Positions 25,943 to 34,634 of a DNA stretch of 64,000 nucleotides are shown one piece after another. A program made the position numbers and the translations under genes. Source of the stretch: Bacillota bacterium. GTDB lineage: Bacteria; Bacillota; Desulfotomaculia; Desulfotomaculales; Desulfohalotomaculaceae. The notes beneath the pieces are model-generated. The model did not search any database. It worked only from the letters and a program-made list of their open reading frames with translations, and was not told the origin of the DNA. Each line of letters opens with the position of its first letter. Positions within the stretch are counted from its first letter, which is position 1. The stretch lies in assembly GCA_009711615.1 (NCBI GenBank), contig VENI01000006.1, positions 186,001 to 250,000 on the forward strand, written 5' to 3'.

Positions 25943-25976
25943 AGAACCCAATCCAAGTTATTCTGGGGGTTCTATT
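25943..25976 (+). terminator. terminator after TfoX-like gene
   Basis: Hairpin AGAACCC / GGGTTCT followed by an AT-rich tract. Confidence 0.65.
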
Positions 25977-25993
25977 ATCGTTGGTGCACAGTG

Positions 25994-26788
25994 TTATTTT
26001 TCAGGGGGAGTAGCTTCTTTAATTTGAATCTTAAAGCTTTCAGAGCTTGAGTAATCATTTTTATACATTTCTATTAACAATCCATGCAGAACAATATCCG
26101 TTGTGCCTGCTTCAGGTGTGTATTTTTCTATGGAAATGTTAATCATCCCATCGTCTTTAGTGATATCTTTAACCCAAAAGGATAAACTGCTTGATCCCTG
26201 GGTGGGATAGACTAAAACAATTGCTTTATTGTTAAAAAATTCGCTGTTATAGTTTAGCGAGTATTCTTGCCGCGGGGTTCTGAGACTATATTTATTAATC
26301 TGTTCATTTAATTCTTCTGTATTATTGACGACTGTATAATATATTTTTCCTTCCTTTGCCATTTGTTTTTTATATAATTCTCCATCATAACTGCCTTGAA
26401 TATAAAATTCTTTTAGACCTTTCCTGTCCAAAGGTTCACTTGTCTCATTTTTGATTATTATTTTGCTTGCTGTTATTCGCGGCGGGTAAGATTCCTGAAT
26501 GGGAGAATCTTGTTCTGTCCAGACTTCTATATATTGGCCAGTTTTTAATGAACCATAAGTGGAACTTTCCCCATCTTCATTAACAAATTCTGTATTGTTA
26601 TCAATTAAGAAATAGAACCGCCGGTTTTTTTGTGAATATCCTTCAAATTTCCCATCTACTAGAACCCCTTTACCTGATGCCGATGTCTTCAATATATTGC
26701 CTTCGCCGAACTTTATTTCTGATTTTGCAGAGCATCCAAATGAGAACATTAGAGAAGAGATTATAACTAAAACTAATAATTTTTTCAT
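25994..26788 (-). CDS. hypothetical lipoprotein with DUF3221-like and PrcB-like parts
   Basis: A 264-residue lipoprotein: the lipobox is FSFGC with Cys19. Residues about 38-115 (GVLVDGKFEGYSQKN... VNEDG... GQYIEVWT) resemble DUF3221/bacterial OB-type domains. The C-terminal half ends with beta-rich segments (QGSSSLSFWVKDITKD, then TDIVLHGLLIEM) reminiscent of PrcB C-terminal domains. Both similarities are impressions. Extracytoplasmic location is secure. AAAGGGA before the ATG supports the start. Monocistronic. Confidence 0.6.
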   Translation of the reverse strand: MKKLLVLVIISSLMFSFGCSAKSEIKFGEGNILKTSASGKGVLVDGKFEGYSQKNRRFYFLIDNNTEFVNEDGESSTYGSLKTGQYIEVWTEQDSPIQESYPPRITASKIIIKNETSEPLDRKGLKEFYIQGSYDGELYKKQMAKEGKIYYTVVNNTEELNEQINKYSLRTPRQEYSLNYNSEFFNNKAIVLVYPTQGSSSLSFWVKDITKDDGMINISIEKYTPEAGTTDIVLHGLLIEMYKNDYSSSESFKIQIKEATPPEK

Positions 26789-27137
26789 TTTCTACCATCC
26801 CTTTCAAAGTACATCTTATACAAGTATGGCGTTTATTAAACTAATTTAGTTTTTAAATAAGCTATTAACATATTTTGTATAAAATAATTAACAAAAGGGG
26901 TGTTTGTTATACCATGAGAAGGCAAAAACCTGAACAGCGATGGTAAGGTTCATTAAGAATTAATTAATTTTATAATTTACCAGCTTCGGACCTTGTCCAA
27001 ATTGCCGGTTTTTTATTTATCTATTTCATAATTTCCCAGTTATATTCAGTGGCAATAAAATATGCTAGTATTTTTGATTTGTTAAGTGTAGAATGGATGT
27101 TAAAGTTAATTTGAATATTTTACTAAGGGATGATGTT
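26789..27137 (+). promoter_or_regulatory. structured leader with terminator before lysE-like gene
   Basis: About 130-220 bases before the LysE start lie a helix ACCAT (26911-26915) with ATGGT (26940-26944) and then a terminator: CCAGC (26980-26984) with GCCGG (27004-27008) enclosing GGAC-CTT-GTCC, followed by six T. AAGGT / ACCTT and GGCAA / TTGCC pairings could give alternative folds. The layout is that of an attenuator or riboswitch, but it matches no aptamer I know. Left of 26900 I see nothing. Confidence 0.5.
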
Positions 27138-27770
27138 ATGAGTTTTGAATTTCTCCTTATCTATTCATTTACAGTTCTTATCGCTTCAATTACTCCTGGT
27201 CCAAGTATGATTTTAGCTTTGAATCATGGTCTGAAATATGGTGCGAATAGAACTATTGCTTCTGCATTTGGAAATTTAACTGCCACCTTAATTCAGGCAT
27301 CATTATCTATTGCTGGATTAGGTGCTATCTTAATGCAATCTGAGACTACTTTTAATATTATAAAGTATTTAGGGGCTAGTTATTTAATCTATCTCGGAAT
27401 AAGGTCCTTTTTGGCGTCAACCGATTTAACCATTAAGATAAATGAAGAAAAACATGAAAAAGTTACTTTTAAAAGACTATATTGGGAAGCCTTCTTGGTT
27501 ACAGCTGGAAATCCAAAGGCAGTTATTTTTTTTACGGCTTTATTTCCTCAATTTATTGATACCCAGAAGAATACACCATTTCAGTTTATTATTATTCTTA
27601 TAATTTTAGCTATTATAGCTTTCTGTTGCATGATGCTTTACGGATACTTTGGTCAAAGTTTATTAAAAATACTTCAAAAAGCAAAAGTTACAAAAATATT
27701 TAATCGTATAGTCGGCACTACTTTAATAGGTATGGGAATAGGTTTAGCTTCAGGAAAAATTGAAAAATAA
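27138..27770 (+). CDS. LysE/RhtB-family exporter
   Basis: A 210-residue membrane exporter for amino acids or similar small solutes, with six hydrophobic segments. The family N-terminus 'ITPGPSMILALNHGLKYG' and the central 'EAFLVTAGNPKAVIFFTALFPQF' are both present. The frame opens at ATG 27093, but AAGGG fits the ATG at 27138. The upstream leader with a terminator suggests control by a small molecule or translation. The MFS gene starts 28 bases after the stop, in a likely operon. The substrate cannot be read from sequence. Confidence 0.88.
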   Translation: MSFEFLLIYSFTVLIASITPGPSMILALNHGLKYGANRTIASAFGNLTATLIQASLSIAGLGAILMQSETTFNIIKYLGASYLIYLGIRSFLASTDLTIKINEEKHEKVTFKRLYWEAFLVTAGNPKAVIFFTALFPQFIDTQKNTPFQFIIILIILAIIAFCCMMLYGYFGQSLLKILQKAKVTKIFNRIVGTTLIGMGIGLASGKIEK

Positions 27771-27798
27771 TCTAAGCATGATTTTGAAGGAGACCCTT

Positions 27799-28944
27799 AT
27801 GACCCCTTTTACAATTAAAAGTTTAGTACTAAAATTATTTGCCACTTCTCATTATGCAGTAAATGGAGTAATAATACCATTCCTGCCTTTGATGTTTGAC
27901 AATAAAGGTTATCAATATTGGCAAATTGGCTTATTACTTGCTGTGGGAGGAATAGTAAATTTTTCAACCCAAATTTGGTGGGGTTATATCTGCGATAGAT
28001 TACAAACAATCAAAAAAATCTTGCTAATTCAGTTAACACTTTCTGCGGTATTAAGCTTATTTATTTTTGAGATAAATAGTTTTTGGGCTTTTTTTATTTT
28101 CTTCGTTATCTTTTCCATATTCTACAGACCAATTATGGCAAATATAGATGTGCTAATTCTAAGCCATATAAAGGGTTCCCCAAGATCTTACAGCAGTTTT
28201 AGATTGTTTGGTTCATTGGGCTTTGTGGTAAGTGCGTTGATATCAGGTTTTGTTTTAAAAAAATATGGTATTGAAGTTGGGGAATACTTAATAGCGGGAG
28301 CACTATTGATGAATCTAATAATAGGTATCTTTTTGTTTGATGCAAAATATGATCAGTCCCCGCCTCGTTTTAAAGAATTCCTAAAGGTGCTGCAGAACCG
28401 TACATTATTAGTGCTTTTAATTTTAACAACCATAATATTTACCACACATTTATCAAATGACAATTTTATTAGTATTCATATCCAGAACTTAGGGGGAACA
28501 GTAGACCAAGCGGGTTTGGCATGGACGGTTGGAGTTACAACAGAAGTAATTGTCTTTGCTTTTCTTTCTAAGATAATAAGGAATTTGAGTAGTTTATCGG
28601 TATTAAAGATTGCTTCTTTGTTATATGTGATAAGGTGGTTGTTGCTAGCTTTTATAACAAACATAAACCTTATTATAACCGTACAAGTATTACATGGAAT
28701 ATGCTTTGCACTCTTTTGGGCCACTACAGTTAAAACAATAGATCAATTGGTGCCGGATAACTTAAAATCAACAGGTCAAGGTGTCAGATATATGTTTTTC
28801 GGTATAGGGTTAGTTGTAGGTAGTTTGGGTGCGGGATTATTATTAGATGCTACCAGTGATAAGTTTATGTATTTATGTTTAGCGTTTTTGGCCTTTACTG
28901 CTTTTATAGGGTTTAATAAGATGGGAAAAGAAGTACATATATAA
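27799..28944 (+). CDS. MFS transporter (MFS_1-like, phenylpropionate/nucleoside type)
   Basis: A 381-residue major facilitator with twelve hydrophobic segments. 'QIGLLLAVGGIVNFSTQIWWGYICDR' resembles the loop 2-3 region of the MFS_1-like (PPP/nucleoside:H+) group, and 'FRLFGSLGFVVSAL' matches the conserved RxxGSxG of the same group. The frame opens at 27760, overlapping lysE, but GAAGGAG supports the ATG at 27799. Co-transcribed with the LysE exporter; both may serve the same metabolite. Substrate unknown. Confidence 0.82.
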   Translation: MTPFTIKSLVLKLFATSHYAVNGVIIPFLPLMFDNKGYQYWQIGLLLAVGGIVNFSTQIWWGYICDRLQTIKKILLIQLTLSAVLSLFIFEINSFWAFFIFFVIFSIFYRPIMANIDVLILSHIKGSPRSYSSFRLFGSLGFVVSALISGFVLKKYGIEVGEYLIAGALLMNLIIGIFLFDAKYDQSPPRFKEFLKVLQNRTLLVLLILTTIIFTTHLSNDNFISIHIQNLGGTVDQAGLAWTVGVTTEVIVFAFLSKIIRNLSSLSVLKIASLLYVIRWLLLAFITNINLIITVQVLHGICFALFWATTVKTIDQLVPDNLKSTGQGVRYMFFGIGLVVGSLGAGLLLDATSDKFMYLCLAFLAFTAFIGFNKMGKEVHI

Positions 28945-28950
28945 CATAGT

Positions 28951-28985
28951 AAAAACACCACCTACTTTGGTGGCGTTTTTACTAT
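28951..28985. terminator. bidirectional terminator
   Basis: Arms AGTAAAAAC-CCACC / GGTGG-GTTTTTACT between the MFS gene and the convergent amidohydrolase gene. Confidence 0.85.
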
Positions 28986-28988
28986 TGT

Positions 28989-30353
28989 TTAACATTTAAT
29001 TGTATTAAAACGGTGGGGAAGGGTTATACCAGCCCTTTCCAGTAGGTTCTTGGCGCGATCTTGAGCCTCCAGTAGTATTGATCCTTCATCCAAGGTAACT
29101 ATTTGCTTATCTTTCATCAACCACTGGCCGTTACACATGGAGAACTCCACATTACTGGAGTGCATACTGTACACTATATTTGCAACTGGATCATGAAGGG
29201 GGAGGCTGCCCGCCGATTGGGGGTTTATAATAATTAAGTCCGCCTTTTTACCAACTTCCAGTGACCCTATTTGGTCTTCCCACAATACAGACCGGGCACC
29301 ATTAACAGTGGCCATTTCAATTACCTGTTCAGCAGGTACCGCCTGTGGGTTTAAAGTTCTACCTTTATGAATCAGTGAAGTTAGATACATTTCATCCATC
29401 ATATCCATGCGGTTATTTGCTGGGGCGCCATCAGTGCCTATGGAGACACAGATATCTTTACTTAACATCTCAGGTATCCGAGCAAATCCCAGCACCTTCA
29501 TGGCTGCTCCAGGGTTATGAGAAACCTTTACATTATACAATTTGTAAAAATCAATTTCCCGATCAGTTAACCAGACGGTATGCACTGATAAAAAGTTACT
29601 ATCCAAAACGCCAAGGTCGGCCAAGTGTTCTACAGTGGTTTTGCCCCGAGTGGCCTGGGAATAACGTATTTCCTCTTCCACTTCAGCCACATGCATGTGA
29701 ATACCAACACCGTATTGGTCGGCAAGGGATTTTGTCCGAGTAATTAAATCATCAGTGGTATTAAAAATTGTTCGTAATCCAAACCAATAACGGATGCGTC
29801 CGTCTGCGGTGTTATGCCATTTATTTAAGAGTTCTAACTGTTTATCCAAACATTCATCGGTTGTTTCTTGCCACTTGACAGGTAAGCCTTCGCCGCTGTT
29901 CATTGTTGAGCGACAAAGGACACCACGAAGCCCGGCTTCTGTGACGGCCTTACCCATGCCATCAACTTCCTGTCCACCTGCTTCAGCAAAACAAGTAACT
30001 CCGGAGCGTATAAGTTCCAGGCAGCAGGATAATGAAGAAATATAAGAGTCTTGTAGGTTGATATTACTTTCATAGGGCCAAATTCTTTTGTGAAGCCATG
30101 TCAGCAGGTCGACGTCATCGGCAATGCCCCGTCCCAACTGCTGAGATAAATGGACGTGAGTATTAATAAGGCCAGGCATAATAATTTTACCGGTAGCATT
30201 AATTACTTCAGCATCGGCCTCCACCAAAGATGGCTCCACTTTTCCAATGGCCTGTATAGAATCTCCTTTAATAAGGATATCTCCGTTAATAAATACTTCT
30301 CGATTAGAGTTCATCGAAATTATATACCCGTTCTGTAACCAAATTTGCTTCAT
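28989..30353 (-). CDS. mtaD: amidohydrolase, 5'-methylthioadenosine/S-adenosylhomocysteine deaminase-like
   Basis: A 454-residue zinc-dependent deaminase of the TrzN/MtaD/SsnA group. Metal ligands are in place: HVH (about 66-68) after GLINT, His in IHMHVAE, His in SVHTVW and Asp in GTDGAP. The 'NTHVHLSQQLGRG' and 'NPGAAMKVLGFARIPEML' segments are typical of MtaD. MtaD salvages methylthioadenosine and SAH by 6-deamination; guanine- or pterin-type deaminases of the same family remain possible. It is monocistronic. I used the ATG at 30353, with an AGGAGG site before it. Confidence 0.82.
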   Translation of the reverse strand: MKQIWLQNGYIISMNSNREVFINGDILIKGDSIQAIGKVEPSLVEADAEVINATGKIIMPGLINTHVHLSQQLGRGIADDVDLLTWLHKRIWPYESNINLQDSYISSLSCCLELIRSGVTCFAEAGGQEVDGMGKAVTEAGLRGVLCRSTMNSGEGLPVKWQETTDECLDKQLELLNKWHNTADGRIRYWFGLRTIFNTTDDLITRTKSLADQYGVGIHMHVAEVEEEIRYSQATRGKTTVEHLADLGVLDSNFLSVHTVWLTDREIDFYKLYNVKVSHNPGAAMKVLGFARIPEMLSKDICVSIGTDGAPANNRMDMMDEMYLTSLIHKGRTLNPQAVPAEQVIEMATVNGARSVLWEDQIGSLEVGKKADLIIINPQSAGSLPLHDPVANIVYSMHSSNVEFSMCNGQWLMKDKQIVTLDEGSILLEAQDRAKNLLERAGITLPHRFNTIKC

Positions 30354-30494
30354 AAATTGCCTCCTGTTTAATGTGGTTAGAGTAGTCTAGAACTTGTCAC
30401 TATTGTGCATAATTAATTTTCTCCCTATAGAAATGAAACCCTTTAAAGGGTTGTACCGTCATAATTATATATTAGCAAAGGAGAGGATGCTACA

Positions 30495-31529
30495 ATGAAT
30501 AAAAAGATATTATTTTTAGTACTTGTAATAATGCTAGTACCTACAAGTGTCTTTGCAAATTCAAATTTTACTGATATTAAAGATCATTGGGCTGAACATG
30601 ATATTAGGGCAATATACCAAGAGGGTATTATGAAAGGTACAATGAGCGATGTTTTCAGTCCTGACGAAAATGTAACCAGGGCACAGCTGGCTGTTATCTT
30701 AGACAGGACATTTAACTTTAACTACAATCATTTACGATTTATCAAGGAACCTAAAATCTCGGATTTCTATGATGATGTAAGTGATGGTCTTTGGTACAGC
30801 GGAGCAATTTTAGATGTTAGTTATAATAGCATATTTAATATTAAAGGCAGGGACTTTGGGCCAAATGAGGAAGTGGCCCGAATAGAAGTGGCAGAGGCAA
30901 TAGTTAATTCTTTTAAGGCAAAGAATTTATCTGTTTCCACAACTCAAATATGGCCTGATTTTAAGGATACAAATAATCTAAGCAAAGAGCAACTGTCGGC
31001 GCTGGCTTTTACCTTTAACACTGGTATAATGAAAGGGAGAAGTGACAGTGAGTTTAAGCCGTTTGCCCCCATTACAAGAGCAGAATTAGCGGTGGTATTA
31101 AACCGAACATTAGAAACAATGGCGTTAGCGGAGAAAACTAATAAAACTACCCTTAATGAAGAGGAGGGAGAACTCCTGGGTGTTAATGTTTTAAAAAATT
31201 TATCAGGTGATTTAGAAGAAGCCATTAGTCTTGTGCATAATCATAGAGGTTATGGAATTATAAAAGAACAAGGTGATGAAGCAATAATATATGTGGGTTC
31301 TGGAGAAAAGCCCACTGGTGGATATAATATTGAGGTTACGTCTGTTAAGGATGTGGCTGGAACTACAGTAATTACTGTTAAAGAAACCAGTCCAAGTAAG
31401 GACAAGATGTTAATCCAGATGATTTCTTATCCGTATACTGTTATAAAAGTCTCTAACATCACTGATGATATCAAGGTTATAAATACTAATGGTGAATTAT
31501 TTGAGAATATTAATGAAGGGGATATTTAG
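30495..31529 (+). CDS. S-layer-homology (SLH) protein with PrcB-like C-terminal domain
   Basis: A 344-residue surface protein. A signal peptide ends at FAN (about 22) and is followed by three SLH repeats (FTDIKDHWAEHDI about 26; FYDDVSDGLWYSGAI about 93; WPDFKDTNNLSKEQL about 155), each ending in the 'F.P...(V/I)TRAE' type segment. SLH triplets anchor proteins to secondary cell-wall polymer. The C-terminal about 90 residues (IIYVGSGEKPTGGYNIEV... ) match the PrcB C-terminal pattern 'G.KPTGGY.I.V'. AAGGAGAGG precedes the ATG. Terminator downstream. Confidence 0.88.
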   Translation: MNKKILFLVLVIMLVPTSVFANSNFTDIKDHWAEHDIRAIYQEGIMKGTMSDVFSPDENVTRAQLAVILDRTFNFNYNHLRFIKEPKISDFYDDVSDGLWYSGAILDVSYNSIFNIKGRDFGPNEEVARIEVAEAIVNSFKAKNLSVSTTQIWPDFKDTNNLSKEQLSALAFTFNTGIMKGRSDSEFKPFAPITRAELAVVLNRTLETMALAEKTNKTTLNEEEGELLGVNVLKNLSGDLEEAISLVHNHRGYGIIKEQGDEAIIYVGSGEKPTGGYNIEVTSVKDVAGTTVITVKETSPSKDKMLIQMISYPYTVIKVSNITDDIKVINTNGELFENINEGDI

Positions 31530-31545
31530 TAACTGTACTTGTTAA

Positions 31546-31571
31546 GGCCCACAGCGGGATGTGGGCCTTTG
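31546..31571. terminator. terminator between SLH gene and cfa
   Basis: Perfect 10-bp stem AAGGCCCACA / TGTGGGCCTT with a 6-base loop, between convergent genes. Confidence 0.8.
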
Positions 31572-31573
31572 TC

Positions 31574-32761
31574 TTATACATAGATATGCTCTGAAGTTAA
31601 AGGCAAGTCGTTGTTTAGTCCTTTAGAGAAAAGTATTTGGTGAATATTTAAACCTGATATCCTGAAGGAAGCGGCACATCCCTGTAAATATAATCTCCAC
31701 ATGCGTACGAACCTTCTGTCAAACATTTTTTCAACTTTATCTATATGCTTACAGAAATTAGCATACCATTTGTCTAGAGTGAGGGCATAATGCATACGCA
31801 GGCTTTCTATATGCTGCACATGGAAATCATATTCCGGCAAAAGCCAGATGGATTCCCTTAATGAAGGTATATACCCTCCAGGGAAAATGTATTTTTTAAT
31901 CCAGGAATTTACCGTGTTTTCGTTTGGTTTTGTAATAGTATGCAGCATTGACAATCCGCCTGGAACAAGTAACTTATGAACTTTTTTCATGTACGTGGCT
32001 AGATTTTCTTTACCTACATGTTCAAACATACCAACGCTTACTATTTTGTCAAACTTGTTTTCTTCACTTAAGTCTAAGTAATCGTGCAGTAATACATCAA
32101 CGTTATCTTCTAAACCAAGCTCTTTGATGCGTTGTTTGGTAGCGTTATACTGATCTTCACTTAAGGTGATTCCCACTGCATTAACGTCATATTGCTGGGC
32201 AGCTTTAATAATTAGCCACCCCCAACCGCTACCGATATCCAATAGCCGTTCTCCAGGTTTAAGTTGTAGTTTTTTTAGGATATGGTCAATTTTTTGTAGT
32301 TGAGCTTGATGTAGGGAATCTTCTTGATTTTTAAAGTAAGCGCAGGAATAATTCATAGTATCATCGAGCCAAAGTGAAAAGAAGTCGTTCCCTAAATCAT
32401 AATGGTGTTGAATATTTTCACTTTGTTTTTGTTTTAGAGCTGTATCATTAAGTTTTTGCAAAGCAACGGTTACCTTATCGTTTAAATTATTATCTGTAAT
32501 GAGATTCTGCTTATTTATTTCGACAATGCTTAGCACTTCTTCAATAGGACCTTCAAAATCGATGATTTCATCCATATAAGCTTCCCCAAAAGACAATATT
32601 GGATCATTAAAGTCAAATGTTAGCGGCAGAGGTTTGTTAAAAATAATTCTGACTTTTGGTGGTTCAGGTCCGTATTGTTCTACTTCTCCATCCCAAAACA
32701 CCACTTCCAAGCCACCAGTGTTAATCTTTTTAAACACCGACTTTAGTAACTGTTTTTTCAT
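31574..32761 (-). CDS. cfa: cyclopropane-fatty-acyl-phospholipid synthase
   Basis: Transfers a methylene from SAM to unsaturated acyl chains of membrane phospholipids. The 395-residue protein has the CFAS N-terminal region, the hallmark 'ENIQHHYDLGNDFFSLWLDDTMNYSCAYF', the SAM loop 'LLDIGSGWGWLII', and 'VSVGMFEHVG' with the bicarbonate-site residues. The C-terminus 'MHYALTLDKWYANF' is also typical. GGGAGGGGAG lies before the ATG. Membrane adaptation is the expected role. Monocistronic. Confidence 0.95.
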   Translation of the reverse strand: MKKQLLKSVFKKINTGGLEVVFWDGEVEQYGPEPPKVRIIFNKPLPLTFDFNDPILSFGEAYMDEIIDFEGPIEEVLSIVEINKQNLITDNNLNDKVTVALQKLNDTALKQKQSENIQHHYDLGNDFFSLWLDDTMNYSCAYFKNQEDSLHQAQLQKIDHILKKLQLKPGERLLDIGSGWGWLIIKAAQQYDVNAVGITLSEDQYNATKQRIKELGLEDNVDVLLHDYLDLSEENKFDKIVSVGMFEHVGKENLATYMKKVHKLLVPGGLSMLHTITKPNENTVNSWIKKYIFPGGYIPSLRESIWLLPEYDFHVQHIESLRMHYALTLDKWYANFCKHIDKVEKMFDRRFVRMWRLYLQGCAASFRISGLNIHQILFSKGLNNDLPLTSEHIYV

Positions 32762-33114
32762 TAATCTCCCCTCCCTAATAATGGTACACCTACCATATTT
32801 AAGTTGTTATATATAGAAACATAAGTTTATTTAATTATTTATTAGCAAGTTTAAGATTTGATGACATTTCTTTAGCTTTAAGATGAGTCCTTTTAAAAAA
32901 CCACTACTATTCTAAGGAATTAATGGGGCTGTTAAGGTTCCACTAGTTTCCAAAATCCTGATAAGTTTTTTAAAATAATTGCAACTACAGGTATTAATGC
33001 GCTAACAGGTGGTGTTGGTACTTGTTTTTTTAAACTTTTAATTGGGTTGTCAATAGATACACCTACACTGTTTTGACTTAGGACCGTTAAATAAAAACCG
33101 AGGATAGAATTTTG
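32762..33114. other. intergenic stretch with a possible decayed reading frame
   Basis: No intact gene. On the minus strand 32932-33114 is open for 60 codons and reads like a membrane-protein tail (SLKKQVPTPPVSALIPVV, then a LSGFWKL end), but there is no usable start codon. It begins within the terminator of the holin-like gene. It could be the 3' remnant of a lost gene or chance. The rest is AT-rich with no signal. Confidence 0.3.
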
Positions 33115-33130
33115 TTACCCATCCCCGGCT
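33085..33130 (-). terminator. terminator of holin-like gene
   Basis: On the minus strand CCGGGGAT...ATCCTCGG forms a stem (one mismatch) followed by TTTTTATTT. Confidence 0.75.
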
Positions 33131-33146
33131 AGATATTAATAACTAT

Positions 33147-33392
33147 TTATTTAGCAAGCTTATTATAAATAAGAGCAAATATTGCCCCACCTAAAGCTCC
33201 ATCTATAAAACCCCATATAGCGCCAATAATACTACCCCAGAATGTTGGAGCGAAACCAATGTAGAAGGATGATATTGTATCAACAATTATCATACCCCAT
33301 CCCAACGTGGAGGCCAATCCGATAAATAACATTCCAATTGCACATACTGTTCCTAGCGCTATTGAGAATGCCCTTACATCAATTTTTTGCAT
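33147..33392 (-). CDS. small holin-like membrane protein
   Basis: An 81-residue protein with two or three hydrophobic segments ('ALGTVCAIGMLFIGLASTLGW', 'GSIIGAIWGFIDGALGGAIFALIY') and a basic tail. It resembles short 'bacteriophage holin'-annotated proteins of bacteria and archaea that are found outside prophages. No phage genes surround it. AGGGGG precedes the ATG. The coiled-coil gene 33 bases upstream on the same strand is probably co-transcribed. Function uncertain. Confidence 0.65.
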   Translation of the reverse strand: MQKIDVRAFSIALGTVCAIGMLFIGLASTLGWGMIIVDTISSFYIGFAPTFWGSIIGAIWGFIDGALGGAIFALIYNKLAK

Positions 33393-33424
33393 TTAATATG
33401 ACCCCCTTAATGATACTTGTATGA

Positions 33425-33706
33425 TTATTTGAAATTTTTCTTGGCCTCACGTAAGGCCTCTTCCAAGTCATCTTTAGCTACTTCAAATCCCAATTTAGTG
33501 TCTTCAAATGCAGAGCTAGTTGACTGCTTAATTTCATTAAATTTAGCTCTAGTTGCTGATTGTTTTTCCTGAAGCGATTCTAAATTTTTTTGATATTCAT
33601 TTTTATAGTACTCTTTAGTTTGTTTGGCCTTTGCACTAAGTTTACTAATTTCAGCATCTAATTCTCTAAGTTTTTCTTCCATTTTTTCTAAGTAAGTGTT
33701 TTGCAT
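33425..33706 (-). CDS. coiled-coil stress-type protein (93 aa)
   Basis: A 93-residue, highly charged helical protein. Almost the whole length has heptad-like patterns ('YLEKMEEKLRELDAEISKL', 'YQKNLESLQEKQSATRAKF', 'VAKDDLEEALREAKKNF'). It resembles sll1863-type stress-response coiled coils and apolipophorin-like repeats. No catalytic motif. A GGGGAG site lies before the ATG. Likely co-transcribed with the holin-like gene downstream. A membrane-stress or scaffold role is only a guess. Confidence 0.65.
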   Translation of the reverse strand: MQNTYLEKMEEKLRELDAEISKLSAKAKQTKEYYKNEYQKNLESLQEKQSATRAKFNEIKQSTSSAFEDTKLGFEVAKDDLEEALREAKKNFK

Positions 33707-33910
33707 TAATAAACTCCCCTTTCTATTATTTCTCTAACTTTCAAGCAAAATTATCTTTAATAATTGTAAACACTTTTTGCCTAGCATTTTCAAAAATCAC
33801 ATGATACATTTAAATTGTACTAATAGTGACATGACTTCACATAGGAGAATAAAGTGATTTATTCTAAAGAATGCGCCATGCAATTAATACATTCTTAAAT
33901 ATATACCAGA

Positions 33911-33940
33911 AATGCCCAGGGTAGTTTGCCCCGGGCACCT
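33911..33940 (-). terminator. terminator of mgtC-family gene
   Basis: GCCC-GGG / CCC-GGGC hairpin just after the mgtC-like stop, with AT-rich flanks on the minus strand. Confidence 0.55.
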
Positions 33941-33944
33941 TTTG

Positions 33945-34403
33945 TTAAGCATCTTTCTTAAGTTCTTTTTCTTCCACATAATCATCTAGTCTACGACCAA
34001 TGAAAATGGCTATTAATATACAAATGGTAACAACAATGGCTAAATCGTACACACCTAGTCCTAAAGACATCCCAATGGCTGAGGTCACCCAAAGTTCTGC
34101 AGCGGTGGTGATACCGTGTTTCATTCCACCATTTCTACTATTCCAGATCACCCCTGCACCAATAAAACCAATACCGCTGACAATTTGAGCTGCCACACGA
34201 AGGGGGTCGTATACACCTTCAAAGTTTAATATTTCAGCAGCATTTATTGATACCACTGTAAACAGTGTAGAACCCAAGCTTACCAAAGCAAAGGTTCGTA
34301 CACCAGCTGGCTTATTATTAATTGTTCTTTCATAACCAATTATTAAACCAATTATCAAGGATACGATAAATCTCAAATATATTTCTGCATCAAAAAAGAC
34401 CAT
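33945..34403 (-). CDS. MgtC/SapB-family membrane protein
   Basis: A 152-residue membrane protein of the MgtC/SapB family, linked to Mg2+ limitation and ATPase control in enterics. The signatures 'GLIIGYERTINNKPAGVRTFALVSLGSTLF' and 'GIGFIGAGVIWN', 'GITTAAELWVTSAIGMSLGLG' are clear, over four hydrophobic segments. The C-terminal soluble domain of long MgtC proteins is absent, as in the short SapB type. The ATG at 34403 with AGGTG is preferred over a GTG at 34412. Monocistronic. Confidence 0.88.
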   Translation of the reverse strand: MVFFDAEIYLRFIVSLIIGLIIGYERTINNKPAGVRTFALVSLGSTLFTVVSINAAEILNFEGVYDPLRVAAQIVSGIGFIGAGVIWNSRNGGMKHGITTAAELWVTSAIGMSLGLGVYDLAIVVTICILIAIFIGRRLDDYVEEKELKKDA

Positions 34404-34634
34404 GGATATCACCTACTTTTACTAGTAGTTGTAAATAAATATGTTACATTACCTACAAATTAAAATCAATAGAAGTTACTTGGTTATCTTGTTAATGTTT
34501 GTAAATTATGCACTGTATATATGTTATCATATCTGAAACAAACCAATTGGGTTGTCTTACCAATGTGTTTTGTTTTATTATTATAATAACTATATAATTA
34601 GATGATGAATGGGGTTTTGGAGGGGAGAGTATAA

